From: Quillaja saponaria
Lineage: Eukaryota > Streptophyta > Magnoliopsida > Fabales > Quillajaceae
Reading direction: 5' to 3'
Assembly (NCBI GenBank): GCA_029379385.1
Contig: CM055607.1
Span: 37,254,797 to 37,318,796, forward strand
DNA length: 64,000 bases
Part shown: piece by piece, positions 52,901 through 64,000 of the stretch
Layout of the letters: every line of letters starts with the position of its first letter
Position numbering within the stretch: position 1 is the first letter of the stretch
The notes under the pieces: model-generated
Told to the model about the DNA's origin: nothing
Database searches by the model: none
What the model saw: the letters and a program-made list of their open reading frames with translations, nothing else
Position numbers and translations under genes: made by a program

Positions 52901-55900
52901 AAATTTAAAGAGGTAAACACTTCTAGCGCAATCTCTTACATGAAATCGGTTATGTAGTAATATTCTTTTGTCCCCTATTGGTTCAATGCATGTCCCCTAT
53001 TAGTATTAGCAACAGGTTAAGTTGCCAAGTGAAGTTGGGTTGACACACTCTGATGTGATGGTTAAGAAAGTCGAGCATTGTTATAATGCTAGTTGTGGCC
53101 TGATAGACTAAACTGGTGATCTGATTTGGTGTCACCTATCTTTAATAGACGGACCTTGGAAATTTGCAAAGTTAATCTGAACAATTAAATCCAAAAAATT
53201 GCATGCATATGACAGAAAAAAAAAGAAGATATCTTCTGTTGGTAAACATTAAATAATGAAACTACTGCATGTTCAAGAACCCAAAAGCCTTAAGAGGTTA
53301 TTTCATCCAAATGGTTCAACAAAAAAGCTGGTAGGTAATTTACTTAGTGGAAAATACAAATACATATGGAATTTCATTACTTAGCCAAAAGTAAACAAAT
53401 AAAATAAATTAGTTGATAAACAATTTTAGCATGAAAAGTAACTTTCTGATTCTGATGCATATTACTGCTCATGTGGAAACCATATGTCTAAGTGGTTAGT
53501 CCCTAATAATTGAAAAAAGGAATTAAACAAGATTACTTACTGCAATATCGATGAGACTACAGGACATTCTAGACTGCATTCAGCTACCAACGAAGATCGA
53601 CTGTCACGATATAAAATTCTGTCACACCAGGCAGGGATGCGCTTCTTTTCACCAGAATCATACCCTAAACAGACAATTTACACAAATATTAGGATGAGTC
53701 TTCAATAGCTTTTGAACAATAAAGACAACAGAACTTGCAATTAGTTTTCCCTTCCATTTCTTATTAGAAATATAAAATTTGAAAAAATATTACAAGTGCC
53801 AGAAAAGGAAAAGAATAAAATAGAACAGTAAGAATAAAATAAGGATAAAAAGAAAAGGAAAAAGATGATTAGATTCATTTTCCAGTTTCAAGAGAAAGTC
53901 ACTCCATCCAGCATTGATTTCAGAAACAATTAAATTTCAATCACAGTATATCACAAAAAGATACTGCACCCCTTTATTTCCCTGAAGAAAAAATTTGTTC
54001 AAACTCAAGTTAAAAGCAACCTGCTAAACCAGCTTGGTGTCGTTCAAACTTGTATGTTGGGGGAAACGTAATAACTGCTTCACGCATTCCTTGGAAGACA
54101 TTCCCAGCTTCCATTTCGGCCCGAAGCTGATCTCTTTCTCTCAGCCAGTCAAAGCATCTTTGAGACACAAAATCCCGTGCTTCATCATAAGAAATACCAT
54201 CAAGACGATAATTAAAATCACCAAGAAACACAACCATGTCTGCCTCAGATAACTCAGGGATCCCTTCCACAGTCTGGGTGCCAATAGCCTGTAAATTGAT
54301 CAATAGTTGACTAGAGAATGTGTCTGAATTTGTCACAAGGGGCTTAAAAAATAACATGGACAGTATGTAAGAAAGTATCTACATACATTAGTACCACGAA
54401 GTGTCTGAACAGCAGATGAAGTGCCAGCTGCAACAGAAAGAATAATGTCAAAAAATATATGTGAACAACCCAAATAAGTACATTAGTATGCAAGCAGGCA
54501 AAAGAAGATTAGGTAAAGAACCATACCAGTAGCAGCATTTATAAGACCTGTTGGTCGGAAGAAGCTCATTGTCCTATATACATAATCGAAGTCTGCATTG
54601 CGACGGTTAACAGCGTCCAATGTGCAGCAAAGTGACAATTGACAAAGCACATTATATGATCATATATTCTAATCTTTAAACCAAGCAGCTCCCTGGTCAG
54701 ATAATCTTTCCCGGTGTCAATGGTAGGAATAAAAAACCAACACAAAAATAGAATGAGAAAGAAATTTTAAAACAAAGTTTATACTTATTATCTCTCTCAA
54801 CTCAAAAAAATGGGTATTAGCTGAGCGGACACAAAGAGATTGGTTGAATGTAAGGGTGTGCAATAGAGCCATAATGGCGTGATGTGGCACTTTAAATCTC
54901 ACATTTGGTATTAACTAAAACAATAATAAAAGCAAACAAGGTTGTGCCATGAGAATTTTTTCCTATTCAATGCCAAATAGGATTCAACTACGCCATATGA
55001 CATTTGTTGACACAACATGTGGTGCTACAGGAATGAAAAGTTTTTAGTTTAATATATACATGTATATCAGTATATAAATATATACATACATATATATATA
55101 TATACTTCCTTTGCGTCTCATTTCTATCATCTCTCCTCCTTGAATTTTTCTTATAAAGGAAAAAGAAAAACTTTTGGAACACTATTTGGAATTAGTGATC
55201 CCAGAAAGGAGATTCTTAGGACAATAGTATGTTAAGACAGCACTTACAACTTACAAGATCGAAAATAAGATTTTACTAACTACAAAGGAAATTGTGACAG
55301 AGGAAGACAGCATTGCAATAAACTAAGTCCTAATACAGGGCAAATCAGCAGAACAGACAAGGTGGTGATACCTTATTACCAATTGCACGTCCAAAGCCAC
55401 ATGGAACTGCTGCTGCATCAACATCTCCAACATGAGCTCTAATATTTTTTCTAACCCTGTAGGTGAATATTGCAAATATCATAGGCGAGGAAAGGACAAT
55501 GTGATAAAAGGCTTTCAATAAGATCAAAGAGAAAAGCATTTAAACCAGAAAGCAACACTCAAAAGGAAAAAGAAAGAAAAGAAGTAAAAAAGGAAAGAGA
55601 TACTAAAAGCAAAGAGACTGACATTGATTATAGATTTTGGATATCATAGCACTTGAGGACACAATTCAGAGGCTCATGATTAATGAGTCATCATTCACTA
55701 CCATGTATTCCAAACATATTCAATAGTTCCATAACAACTGCGGAAGGAACTAAAAAGTTCATAAATGACCATAATGAACTCAGTAAAACATGATTCAAAA
55801 CATATTCATATCATTACATTACAACAAATACCAATATCAAACGTATAACATATAAAGAGGCGTACTGAACATATTAAAAGGCTTATACAAACAACTCTTT

Positions 55901-56689
55901 CAAATCCTCATTCTGTTGATACTCACCAAACAGCAATAAGTAAGCCAGCAAGTTGCCTAGAACCAACACGTTCAAAAGTTGAACCATCATCCAAGGTTTT
56001 GCCTATCATATCCAGCCACCACTGCCCAACAGAACTTCCCTCCAGTCCCACCTACATTTTGGGAGAGGGGGTTGGTGTGAATAAGAATCAGAATTGGTTA
56101 GGTATTAGAATATGCTTCCAAGGGAACAATAAACAGACCCATACAATTCTATTGATAAATGTCCTATGATTTGTTTACTCCACTATTAAAGCACAGTAAA
56201 ATTGGCCATAAGAAGTATGCATTATTCCTATTTTTAATTTACAATAAGTTGCTCAACGGCTCAGCCCAACAGCAAAAATAATAAGTTGTCCTAGTAATAT
56301 TCACAACAGTATTTGTCCGGCGGGCAGGTCATAAAAGCTCTTTGCTTCTTACCAATGCAGGAGATATTGACCATTTCTTATTATACTATTAACACGCCAT
56401 TCCCTGCTTCTCTGTCCCATTCTCAATGCTTTCAATCAAACGTCTAGTATTTCTCTATTGATACTCTATCCCTTCAACAATATATTCTCATGTAAAAAAA
56501 TTATTGCTTTTTGGTAAGTAATAATTTTATTAAAAGAAAACCTACAAGAGAAGTACAAACACACCCAGCCAAAGTGAAAAGAATAACAAATTACAATTTG
56601 TTGAGAAATCTACAAGAGACCTAGTAGTGTGAGACAAGTGAGAGATAGAGATCCATTGGTATCACATATGCAAAACAGTCATCTTCAAT

Positions 56690-56830
56690 CTACTTAGTGA
56701 TATCTCATCATTATTAAAGTTACAGTTGTTCCTCATCAAACAAAGAGAAGCAGCCAGCCAAGCTAGGCTGCTAATTCTACCTCCCCCTCTTATACCAGCT
56801 AAATAGAAGATCCATAATGATACCTGACAT
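56690..56830 (-). mobile_element. second LINE 3'-end fragment in FRA3-type intron 3
   Basis: The minus strand reads SLAWLAASLCLMRNNCNFNN, which parallels the LINE tail at 48966-49150. The surrounding 56500-56900 has the TTTTTGGTAAGTAATAATTTTATTAAA end seen in many plant LINE-type insertions. The assignment is by resemblance only. Confidence 0.4.
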
Positions 56831-59800
56831 CATCCAAGCAACCCCAAAGAGCCCAAACACCAATTCCCACAAGGTTCTAGCAATGAGACAGTGGATAAAT
56901 AATGGTCCACATTAGTTCAATTTAAGCCAATATTTGTATATGTTAGAACTACGATTAGTAAAAAATCATGCTCCACACAGTATGATACATTTGGCATCAC
57001 ATATATTTGAATTCTTTTAAAACTTATCTTATGAAAACAAAAGAAATTAATCATATATATGTCATTTTCATCCTAGTATGAATGCCAAACAGAAGCAATT
57101 GTGAATAGTCAATAAATATGTTACTTTCTTCCTAAGTTCTAAAAATTAAAAACAGAAAAACATAACTTACAGTTTCTTTAGCTACAGATATTGCAAGAAA
57201 TCCAGCACCCATTTCAACTTCTTGCAATCCCAACAACAACAATGCCAACATCTGAGGCCACAGAACCTAGCCATAAAATAAGTGAGTCGTGAGAAGCTTT
57301 TCCTTGTCCAACATTCCAAGTGCCAGTCAACATTTTAACATTTTCTACCCTAGTGTATAAAAATTCTTTGCCTCCCAATTCCGAACGAAATACGGTGTCA
57401 ATGGGTCCAGGGGATGTGATGTTCCAACCACGTATACCACCATGATTAGCTAATGTGAATATATAACCACTTCCAATAGATATTTTTACTATAGGACTAC
57501 CATGAGCTACCCATCCCCCAAGCAGATTACCCTCAAGGTCTAATACCTGGATGGTGCCTGTCACATAACCCACCCATATTCGTGTTCCAAAAGTACAAAC
57601 ACACTGAACAGCAAAAGAATGGTAATGAAAATCTTGTATACGATTGCCATTTCCATCCCATTGCACAAGTAAGCCACTTGTATACCCTGTCCAAATGAAT
57701 CCATCTATTGCAATTGCCAGTGCTTCAGTTCTTCGATTATCATCTCCAAAGGCCCCCTTAGCTGCGACTCGACGGACGGCATCAGCTGCCCCCATTATGG
57801 CATTACGTGAACGCTGAAAAAATCCTAATGAGCTTTGTGTTCTCTCTTTCTTAGACCCAGAGACAATTTCAACTGAAAAATCCGGTACTGATGACATGTC
57901 TACCCAGTTCTCAATCTGACCATCTGTGTTGAAAACTTTCAGTAACTCCCTTTTACGTGCATCCCTGTATATTAATAGTTACTAGCATAAATTGAACACA
58001 TACGAGTGGGATTACACATATGAGTAAGAATACTTTTGAATGGTGTACAAATTTAGCTGTCCAAAATTACCATTTCAAAACTCTAAAAAGTTTATAGATA
58101 ATAGGAATAAAGCACTAAAATTACGTCTCCACAACCATATGGTAGACACCCTACCATCCCACATAGTTTTTGTTTCCTACATAATGTTTCAAATTTTCTC
58201 TTAGTTTTCACATTCAATCTTAGCCTATGTATTGTCATGGAATACTAAAAAAGCAATAACCTCTTAGTCCTCCATCGGTTTATTTTATTTATTCTTACTT
58301 CTTACTCATAGAGAATGATATTGGAGCATCAAGCACATATGTAGGTATGGCAATATGAGTGAAACATCCGTTATAACAAAAAAGATGTCTAGCATACATG
58401 TGAGGCTCCACATACAAATGTATAATCTAAAAGCAAATCATAAAATAGATGCAACGAAAATTAACCACTCAAATGATCATATCATTTGTCTTGAAATCAA
58501 TCTGACACAGTGGGCCCAAATGCATTGTTGGATTGAGATGAGCCTTACTAGGTTTAAGGCAAACACGTACTACTACAGGGTTTCTCTTGGCCCATTGCTT
58601 CATAGAAACCCTAACCAAGCCATCTAATAACTAATTCTCTGAGGCCAGAAATTTCAGCCAGTATTCCCTTGTCAATTTCAGCCAACCTTTTCCTTCAAAC
58701 CATAAACTTTTAACCCTAAAATCAATCACCAAACCCTAGTTACAATCTATCCTTGACAATAAACTCTAAAAACCAATAGTATGAACCCCCTAAGTCACCA
58801 CAAAGCCCCATCGAGGATTTTCCCAGATCAGTCCTCCGTCACATATGGGCAGAGTTGGAAATCTACCAATTTTGAAGCGACTACTACTTGACAAAAAGAA
58901 ACTTAAAGGAAATTTTCAATAGATGAAATTCTCTTTTTCTTTTTGATTGCTTGGATTTTGACCTACCAGGACTTAAAGCCTTAAACCTAAAATACTTATA
59001 GCAGAGAAAAAGGCTGGAGTCACAGAAAACTAATCTGAAATGAAAAGGTTACTAGCCTTAATCAATGTAACTTCTATCCAATTTTAACCAGAGTACCCAG
59101 GAATGACAAAGAAGACGAGTATTAATTAAGCAGTCAAAGATCAGATCATCAGAACCTGACAGAACTTCACCTGAAACAAGGTTCAAACTGAAGAACAGAT
59201 AGTTCGAATTGGACTTTAATTCTTAATATTTGATAAAATAAATAAAAAAAGGTTTGATAATATTTGTCCATCTCACCAAAGATTTCCAAAAGTAATAGAA
59301 AAGAAAACTTTTCGTCAAGATAGAGTCTTCCACATGAAATCGTAATGGCAACTTATTTACTGATTGTTATGCAACAAGTAGCTATAAATGCATGAACAAT
59401 GAATCTCTGGTTTCTTTAAAGATTTAAATTGCAATTATATGGGACCAAAAGCAGATAAAAATACTATACTTCAATAGTACCAGTAGAGAGTGAAGACATA
59501 CCACAATGCAAGAGAAAAATAACCAGCACTCCACACCTTTGCTCTAGAATTATCAGATAGCAAATACTTAACATCTGAATTTAATGTGTTACTGAAACCA
59601 TGGGCTGTCACTTGGCTCCTCAAGTCAATGTAGGACCTCTCCATTGACAAGGCAGCCATGTGTCTTTCCTCCTTTGTTAGAGAGATAGATTTTTCAATAG
59701 CCTCCCATGGCCATATTTTAATAGCACCACCTTCTGAGCCTGACCATAGATCCCCTGTGACAGAAGGGCAAACGAGAAAGAGAGAATGGTGAAAACAGTT

Positions 59801-60120
59801 AATGAAGTGCACAACATTGAAGTACAACAACCATCTGCCTCATTGGCCACATGTAACATATGGAAATAACAATAACAACAAGCTGTAATAATAAATCATT
59901 TGGATCGGCCACATGGAAACTCATAAACTAGTTGGTGTACTCCACATGAAATATTTTCCTCCATTCATTTTTGCCCACGGCTAAGTTCTCTTCTCAGCCT
60001 TTTAAGCTCACATCTTTCCGTAACACCTACCCACTCTAATCTGCCTTCTTGAATCCTCCTGCACTTGCACACGGGAGCCTTAACATCTCTACCATGCACG
60101 AGCTAAACCATCTCAAACAA

Positions 60121-60672
60121 TTTTCTCTAGTTAGATGTACCCCTAGCTTAGACCAAATGTCTTCAATTCATTTCTTTATCCTCTTTTTCCTTGCATAACC
60201 ATACTTTGGCCACTTTAAAAGTTTCACATATGCAATGCTAATTTTCTCAGCATGTTGTTTTTTGACAGATCTATAAAAATTTACCTCTTAGCTTCAAAGG
60301 TATCCTTTGATCACTGAGTCTCAAAGCTTTTCCCCATTTCATCCAACAAATTCTAATGCTATGCAAAATGTCCTTAATTTTTTATTTTTATTTTTATAAA
60401 TTTTTTTTACTCTTAGCTTAGACCAATTGTCTTCACTTTTTAATCATATTTTGCCTTGCATTACCTTAGCTTCCAAATTAAAATTTTCAATATGCAATGC
60501 TAATTTTCTCAGCATGTTGCTGTTTGATAGCCCAACCTTCATTGCCATAATGTATAACATGTCCTATGACAGATCTATAAAAAGTTACCTTTAGCTTTAG
60601 AGGTATCCTCAATCACCGAGTCTCGAAGCATTTCCCCTTTCATCCAACCAATTCTAATGCTATACACAACGT
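60121..60672. repeat. tandemly duplicated intronic repeat, about 280 bp
   Basis: Landmarks occur twice in the same order: CTTAGACCAA(A/T)TGTCTTCA, AATGCTAATTTTCTCAGCATGTTG, GACAGATCTATAAAAA, AGGTATCCT and CATCCAAC with AATTCTAATGCTAT. First copy is about 60148-60365, second about 60414-60666, the second with an extra segment. A related sequence (TAAGCAATCATTCCTTCTT and neighbours) also occurs near 49690, so the family is interspersed. No coding function was recognised. It lies in intron 1 of the FRA3-type remnant. Confidence 0.65.
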
Positions 60673-62198
60673 ACCCTTCAATCTCTCCATAAAGTTATTG
60701 ATCCAAGAAACCTAAACTGCTCTTTAGATGGAATCTCTTCACTCTCAATGCCGGCTAAGCAATCATTCCTTCTTCTACCCATGTACAGTACGAAAAGTAG
60801 TACTAATTCTATTAATGATGGCTAAATACAAATGAACTAGAAGCCACCCACCCCTACCCTATAGCAAGTTGATAAATAAAATGGATTATTGAGGAGAAGG
60901 CAAAAGGAACCCTACAACTAAGACTTACACCCTAACATTTGCATTTTGAGATTGTTTTTCCCTCATTGCGAAAGATTATTTTCACTTAATGTTCATTTAT
61001 ACTCAAAAGAGTTGCCATTTCACCTATTTTATGCAATATAGTGTCATCTAAAAATTGGAAAATACAATGGGATGTATGTATGAAGCCTTTTAAATAGGAT
61101 TTGCTATGGCTTTGAAGTTATTAAAGATCAGGGGAAAAGCTTCACACTTCCCTAGCGGAAGTGTATAAATCTAACAAAGTTTTTTCACCTAGTAGTTGGG
61201 GGGTATCATGATTGTGTGAAATATGATGGTAAAGGTAGAAGTAACCAACAATGCAGCATTACAGAAACATGATGGCAAATAATGGTACCATTGCTTGAGG
61301 CAAACACCCTCGTGACAACTCTTGGTTAATATTAGATGTATAGCAAACTATGTAAAACTGGTTCATATCTAAATGATGGACTAGAGATTCACCGTAGCAT
61401 GTAAGAATAAGGGAAAGAACTGGCCCGCCATGAGCTTGCAAAGACAAACATTCCTTAAATTGAGTCATCATATCCCCATCAAAACTAAGATCCATCTTCC
61501 AACAGCTAATCTTGCCATCCGCATGTCCACTCCATACCAACTTCTTCCCCTCGTCTGTCACCAAACACAATGCTGGAGATGTCCATACCGACTCCTGATA
61601 TGGCGCAGTGTCCTCGTCTCCACCCCTAACCGTCCTCTCAACCCCGCACCAGGACGAGTAGAGATCCTTGAAATTCCAGAACCTAAGCCCGCACTCACCA
61701 GCAGCCCACAATTGGGTCTGGGTGGTCGCAATGGTCCTCAAGGAACGCCCAACCTGAGTCTCTCGAAGGGGATGAGGCCGCAATTCAAGACTCTGCGGCC
61801 GTGAGGGGTGGACCGCTGCCCGAACTGGAAGTCTAAAAATGCCGGTGCTTCCTCCTTTAGCAACAAATTCCGGTAAAGTAGGGTGACTGTGATCATCGTG
61901 GCTAGATTGATTGTAATGGTCAACGGAGAGCTTGCGGTCGAGAAATTGAAGCATATAATCTAGACGTTTGGAAGTGGATTGAATAGTATTGGAGGAGAAG
62001 GGAGAACAGGCAATATTGTCATTGTCATTGTCATCGTCAGACGAGGAGGACTGGTAGTAGCGGTCGAAGAATCTCTGGGAGCGAGTGCGAAGTTTCATCG
62101 AAACTAAGATTGAGGAGATTATGGTCGTTATTTGAATAGGTAGGAAATGCGGTAGGAGAAGATGAGACAACATCGTCTTGGTCGATAACTCTATCCAT

Positions 62199-62638
62199 TT
62201 GGATCTGTTTGCAATGACTCGGTCTCCTACGCTCTCTTCAGAGTTGAAAGAAAGTATATAAGATGAAAAGTCGGAGAGAATCTAGGTAGAGAGAGAGAGA
62301 GACGGCGAATGGAGGAAAAGAAGGTCAAGATTTTGGGATTTTCAGAAAGGCATGACGGAAAAAGAGACCGAGAGAAGGGACAACATCCGATCGATTCTTC
62401 GGCCCAGTCTGGTTCTGGGGACAAATTAATATGTCAAGTTATCCGGCCATTGGCAGTGTCGGTGGGAAGCGACGACGGCAGGAACATTCTTTCATCTTAC
62501 CGGTTCAAATGTGAAGTTAGCGGTTTATTTTTACTAGTCGCTGCACGCTGTTGTGTATATTTTTTATTTTTTATTTAAATTGATAAAATAATAAAAAAGA
62601 GATAATTATGATAATTAACGATTTTATTAGGAATAGGT
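62199..62638. other. 5' leader and promoter of the FRA3-type remnant
   Basis: Upstream (minus-strand sense) of the ATG at 62198, with a GA/CT-rich tract near 62289-62302 typical of plant leaders. Open frames here overlap on both strands and show no family motif. Composition drops to AT-rich at about 62560. Confidence 0.4.
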
Positions 62639-64000
62639 TAGGGTTGCGTAGATCGTTGGAGACTCTGAAAATTTACGTTGTAATTTTACTAATACGTGAA
62701 TCGCTAGAGACTCTGACAATTTATATTAATTTTTTACTAATACTTGAATGAGAGTTTGACGATTTATGGTTAAATTATAGAAATGCTGACTAAAACATAA
62801 ATAGTCATAAGCAAAGACTATTTACGATGAATTATACAGAGTCTTGTAATTATTCGCGAATAACGAGTTCGTCTAATTATCAATGTAGTAGAGTTTGAGT
62901 ATTTTTAATAGTCATTGTTGGGTTCTTTTATATATAATATAATAGAAATGTAAGAGTGGTATTTTCTACATGTCTCAATCTGGACGATTTAAATGTTAAT
63001 TGAATGTAATTGAAAAAAATTATCTAATCAATATAATTATTTTCTTAGCAATATATGATTTTTTGGTTTTTTTTTGAAACAATAATAACAATGTAATGTG
63101 AAATTTACAAAAGCACGTAAATCGCTGAAGTCTCTATTTTACTAAGACGTAAATCAGTTTGAGACTCTGACGATTTACGTTAAAATTTTACTAAGATGTG
63201 AATTGTTGGAGATTCTGATGATTTACGTTAAAATTTTACTAAAACGTGAATCGTCTGAAACTCTGGTGATTCAAGTTGAAATTTTACTAAAATATGAATC
63301 GTTGGAGACTCTGCAGATTTACATTTAAATTTTATTAGTATTTATCAATATATATTATTAGATATTATTCAATAATTAATACTTTCAAATATTTATTTTA
63401 ATAAATATTAATTGTTAAATATTATTTATTATTTATATTTAATAATGAATATTATTAATATCCAATACTTAATAACTAATATTTAATAATAATTAATAAT
63501 ATTATTAAATAATTACTATTGAATAATTAATAGTATTTATTTACTAATATTTAATTTATATGAATATATATTAAATAATTAAAACATTATTTTTTTTGCT
63601 ATGAAAAATTAATAATTAACGTTTTATTTATTAATTATAAATATTGATAAATTATTTAATATAAAGACATGAATCGTTGAGACTCTATTGATTTACGTTA
63701 AAATTTTGCTATAAAAATGTATTTTATAATTTTCCTGCTAAATTTACACTCTAATCCCATGCAATAAATTTATCACATTGACTATATTCTTCTCATTCAC
63801 CCCATTCACTATATTCATCCGATTCATCTCGTTTGATTATATGGTAAACTTTGTATAATATAATATGGATGTAGGCATGATATTATTTACATGTCTCAAT
63901 CAGACGATTGAAACGATAATCAAATGTAATTGAAAAAATTTATTTAATCAATATAATTATTTTCTTAGCAATATATGAATTTTTTATTTTTGTTGTTGTG
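62639..64000. repeat. 48-bp tandem repeats within a 920-bp higher-order repeat
   Basis: A unit like GTGAATCGTTGGAGACTCTG followed by ACGATTTACGTTAAAATTTT and ACTAA recurs with a 48-base period at 62641-62766 and 63111-63345, with one more copy at 63664-63711. Separately, 62931-63076 recurs as 63851-63996 at an offset of 920 bases (shared ATCAATATAATTATTTTCTT and TACATGTCTCAATC). The middle, 63345-63660, is palindrome-rich ATTAATAATT sequence. The array continues past the right edge. No genes are seen. Confidence 0.8.

Larger units (their letters stand above)
48408..62198 (-). pseudogene. FRA3: FRA3-type inositol polyphosphate 5-phosphatase, disrupted
   Basis: Eleven exons: 62198-61393, 59754-59502, 57964-57171, 56051-55927, 55456-55372, 54692-54527, 54427-54387, 54288-54021, 53664-53541, 52416-52056, 48764-48408 (TAA). 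The family removes the 5-phosphate from PI(4,5)P2 and inositol phosphates and affects actin and secondary walls in fibres. An N-terminal WD40 region ([35 protein letters not shown]) precedes the phosphatase domain with [29 protein letters not shown] and TDSDHKPVRC; the C-terminus ends with an immunoglobulin-like segment. Lesions: an extra base near 57228 breaks the VVGLQEVE magnesium-binding motif (TGA at 57216-57214); exon 6 has one base gained near its start and one lost near 54620, putting TAG at 54671-54669. Exon 1 may also be shifted near 62060, since the frame from 62198 meets TGA while the conserved frame could start at ATG 62098. All junctions look sound, so decay is probably young. 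Confidence 0.85.

Noticed and set aside
54988..55182. 64-codon frame with Lys and Tyr-Ile runs
   Set aside because: Translation of an (AT)n microsatellite and A-rich intron sequence.
61430..61804. 124-codon plus-strand frame opposite FRA3-type exon 1
   Set aside because: Antisense shadow of a GC-richer conserved exon.
1..64000. Novel defence, toxin or biosynthetic gene system
   Set aside because: All recognisable coding sequence belongs to known plant housekeeping families or retroelements; nothing clusters as a new system.

Overview
The window is nuclear DNA of a dicotyledonous plant. It shows AT-rich, intron-rich genes with GT..AG junctions, degenerate Ty1/copia and other LTR elements, LINE scraps and MITE-like repeats. 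Five plant gene families can be recognised by eye. No tRNA, rRNA, CRISPR or bacterial-type operon was seen. The species cannot be fixed from the sequence alone.

Layout from left to right. (1) 1-2078: repeat-rich flank and a single first exon (minus strand) of a RAD21/SYN4-type cohesin kleisin; no further exon was found before the left edge. (2) 2079-9560: gene-poor DNA with a degenerate LTR element (about 4280-7012). (3) 9565-14926: a RABA5a-type Rab GTPase (plus strand), the only complete-looking protein gene. (4) 16326-30914: a LETM1-like mitochondrial protein gene (minus strand, 14 exon remnants) with frameshifts, an in-frame stop and a lost splice donor; a copia element, a copia RNase H fragment and a MITE lie in its introns. 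(5) 33189-47030: a gene for the regulatory (small) subunit of acetolactate synthase (plus strand, 12 exon remnants), broken by several frameshifts, stops and a lost donor, with its last two exons damaged around a candidate 3.4-kb solo LTR. (6) 48408-62198: a FRA3-type inositol polyphosphate 5-phosphatase gene (minus strand, 11 exons) with at least two frame-disrupting exons. (7) 62640-64000: an AT-rich tail made of 48-bp tandem repeats nested in a roughly 920-bp higher-order repeat that runs off the window.

The main result is that three adjacent, unrelated housekeeping-type genes are all damaged in conserved exons while their neighbour RABA5a is clean. From memory, the Arabidopsis relatives lie in small linked groups (SYN4 with the acetolactate synthase small subunit on chromosome 5; a LETM1-like gene with FRA3 on chromosome 1). 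The window therefore looks like an ancestral block, of which this copy is being lost by fractionation after duplication. Sequencing error is the main alternative for the single-base shifts, but it explains the nonsense codons and splice-donor substitutions less well. I did not find a convincing wholly new biological system.
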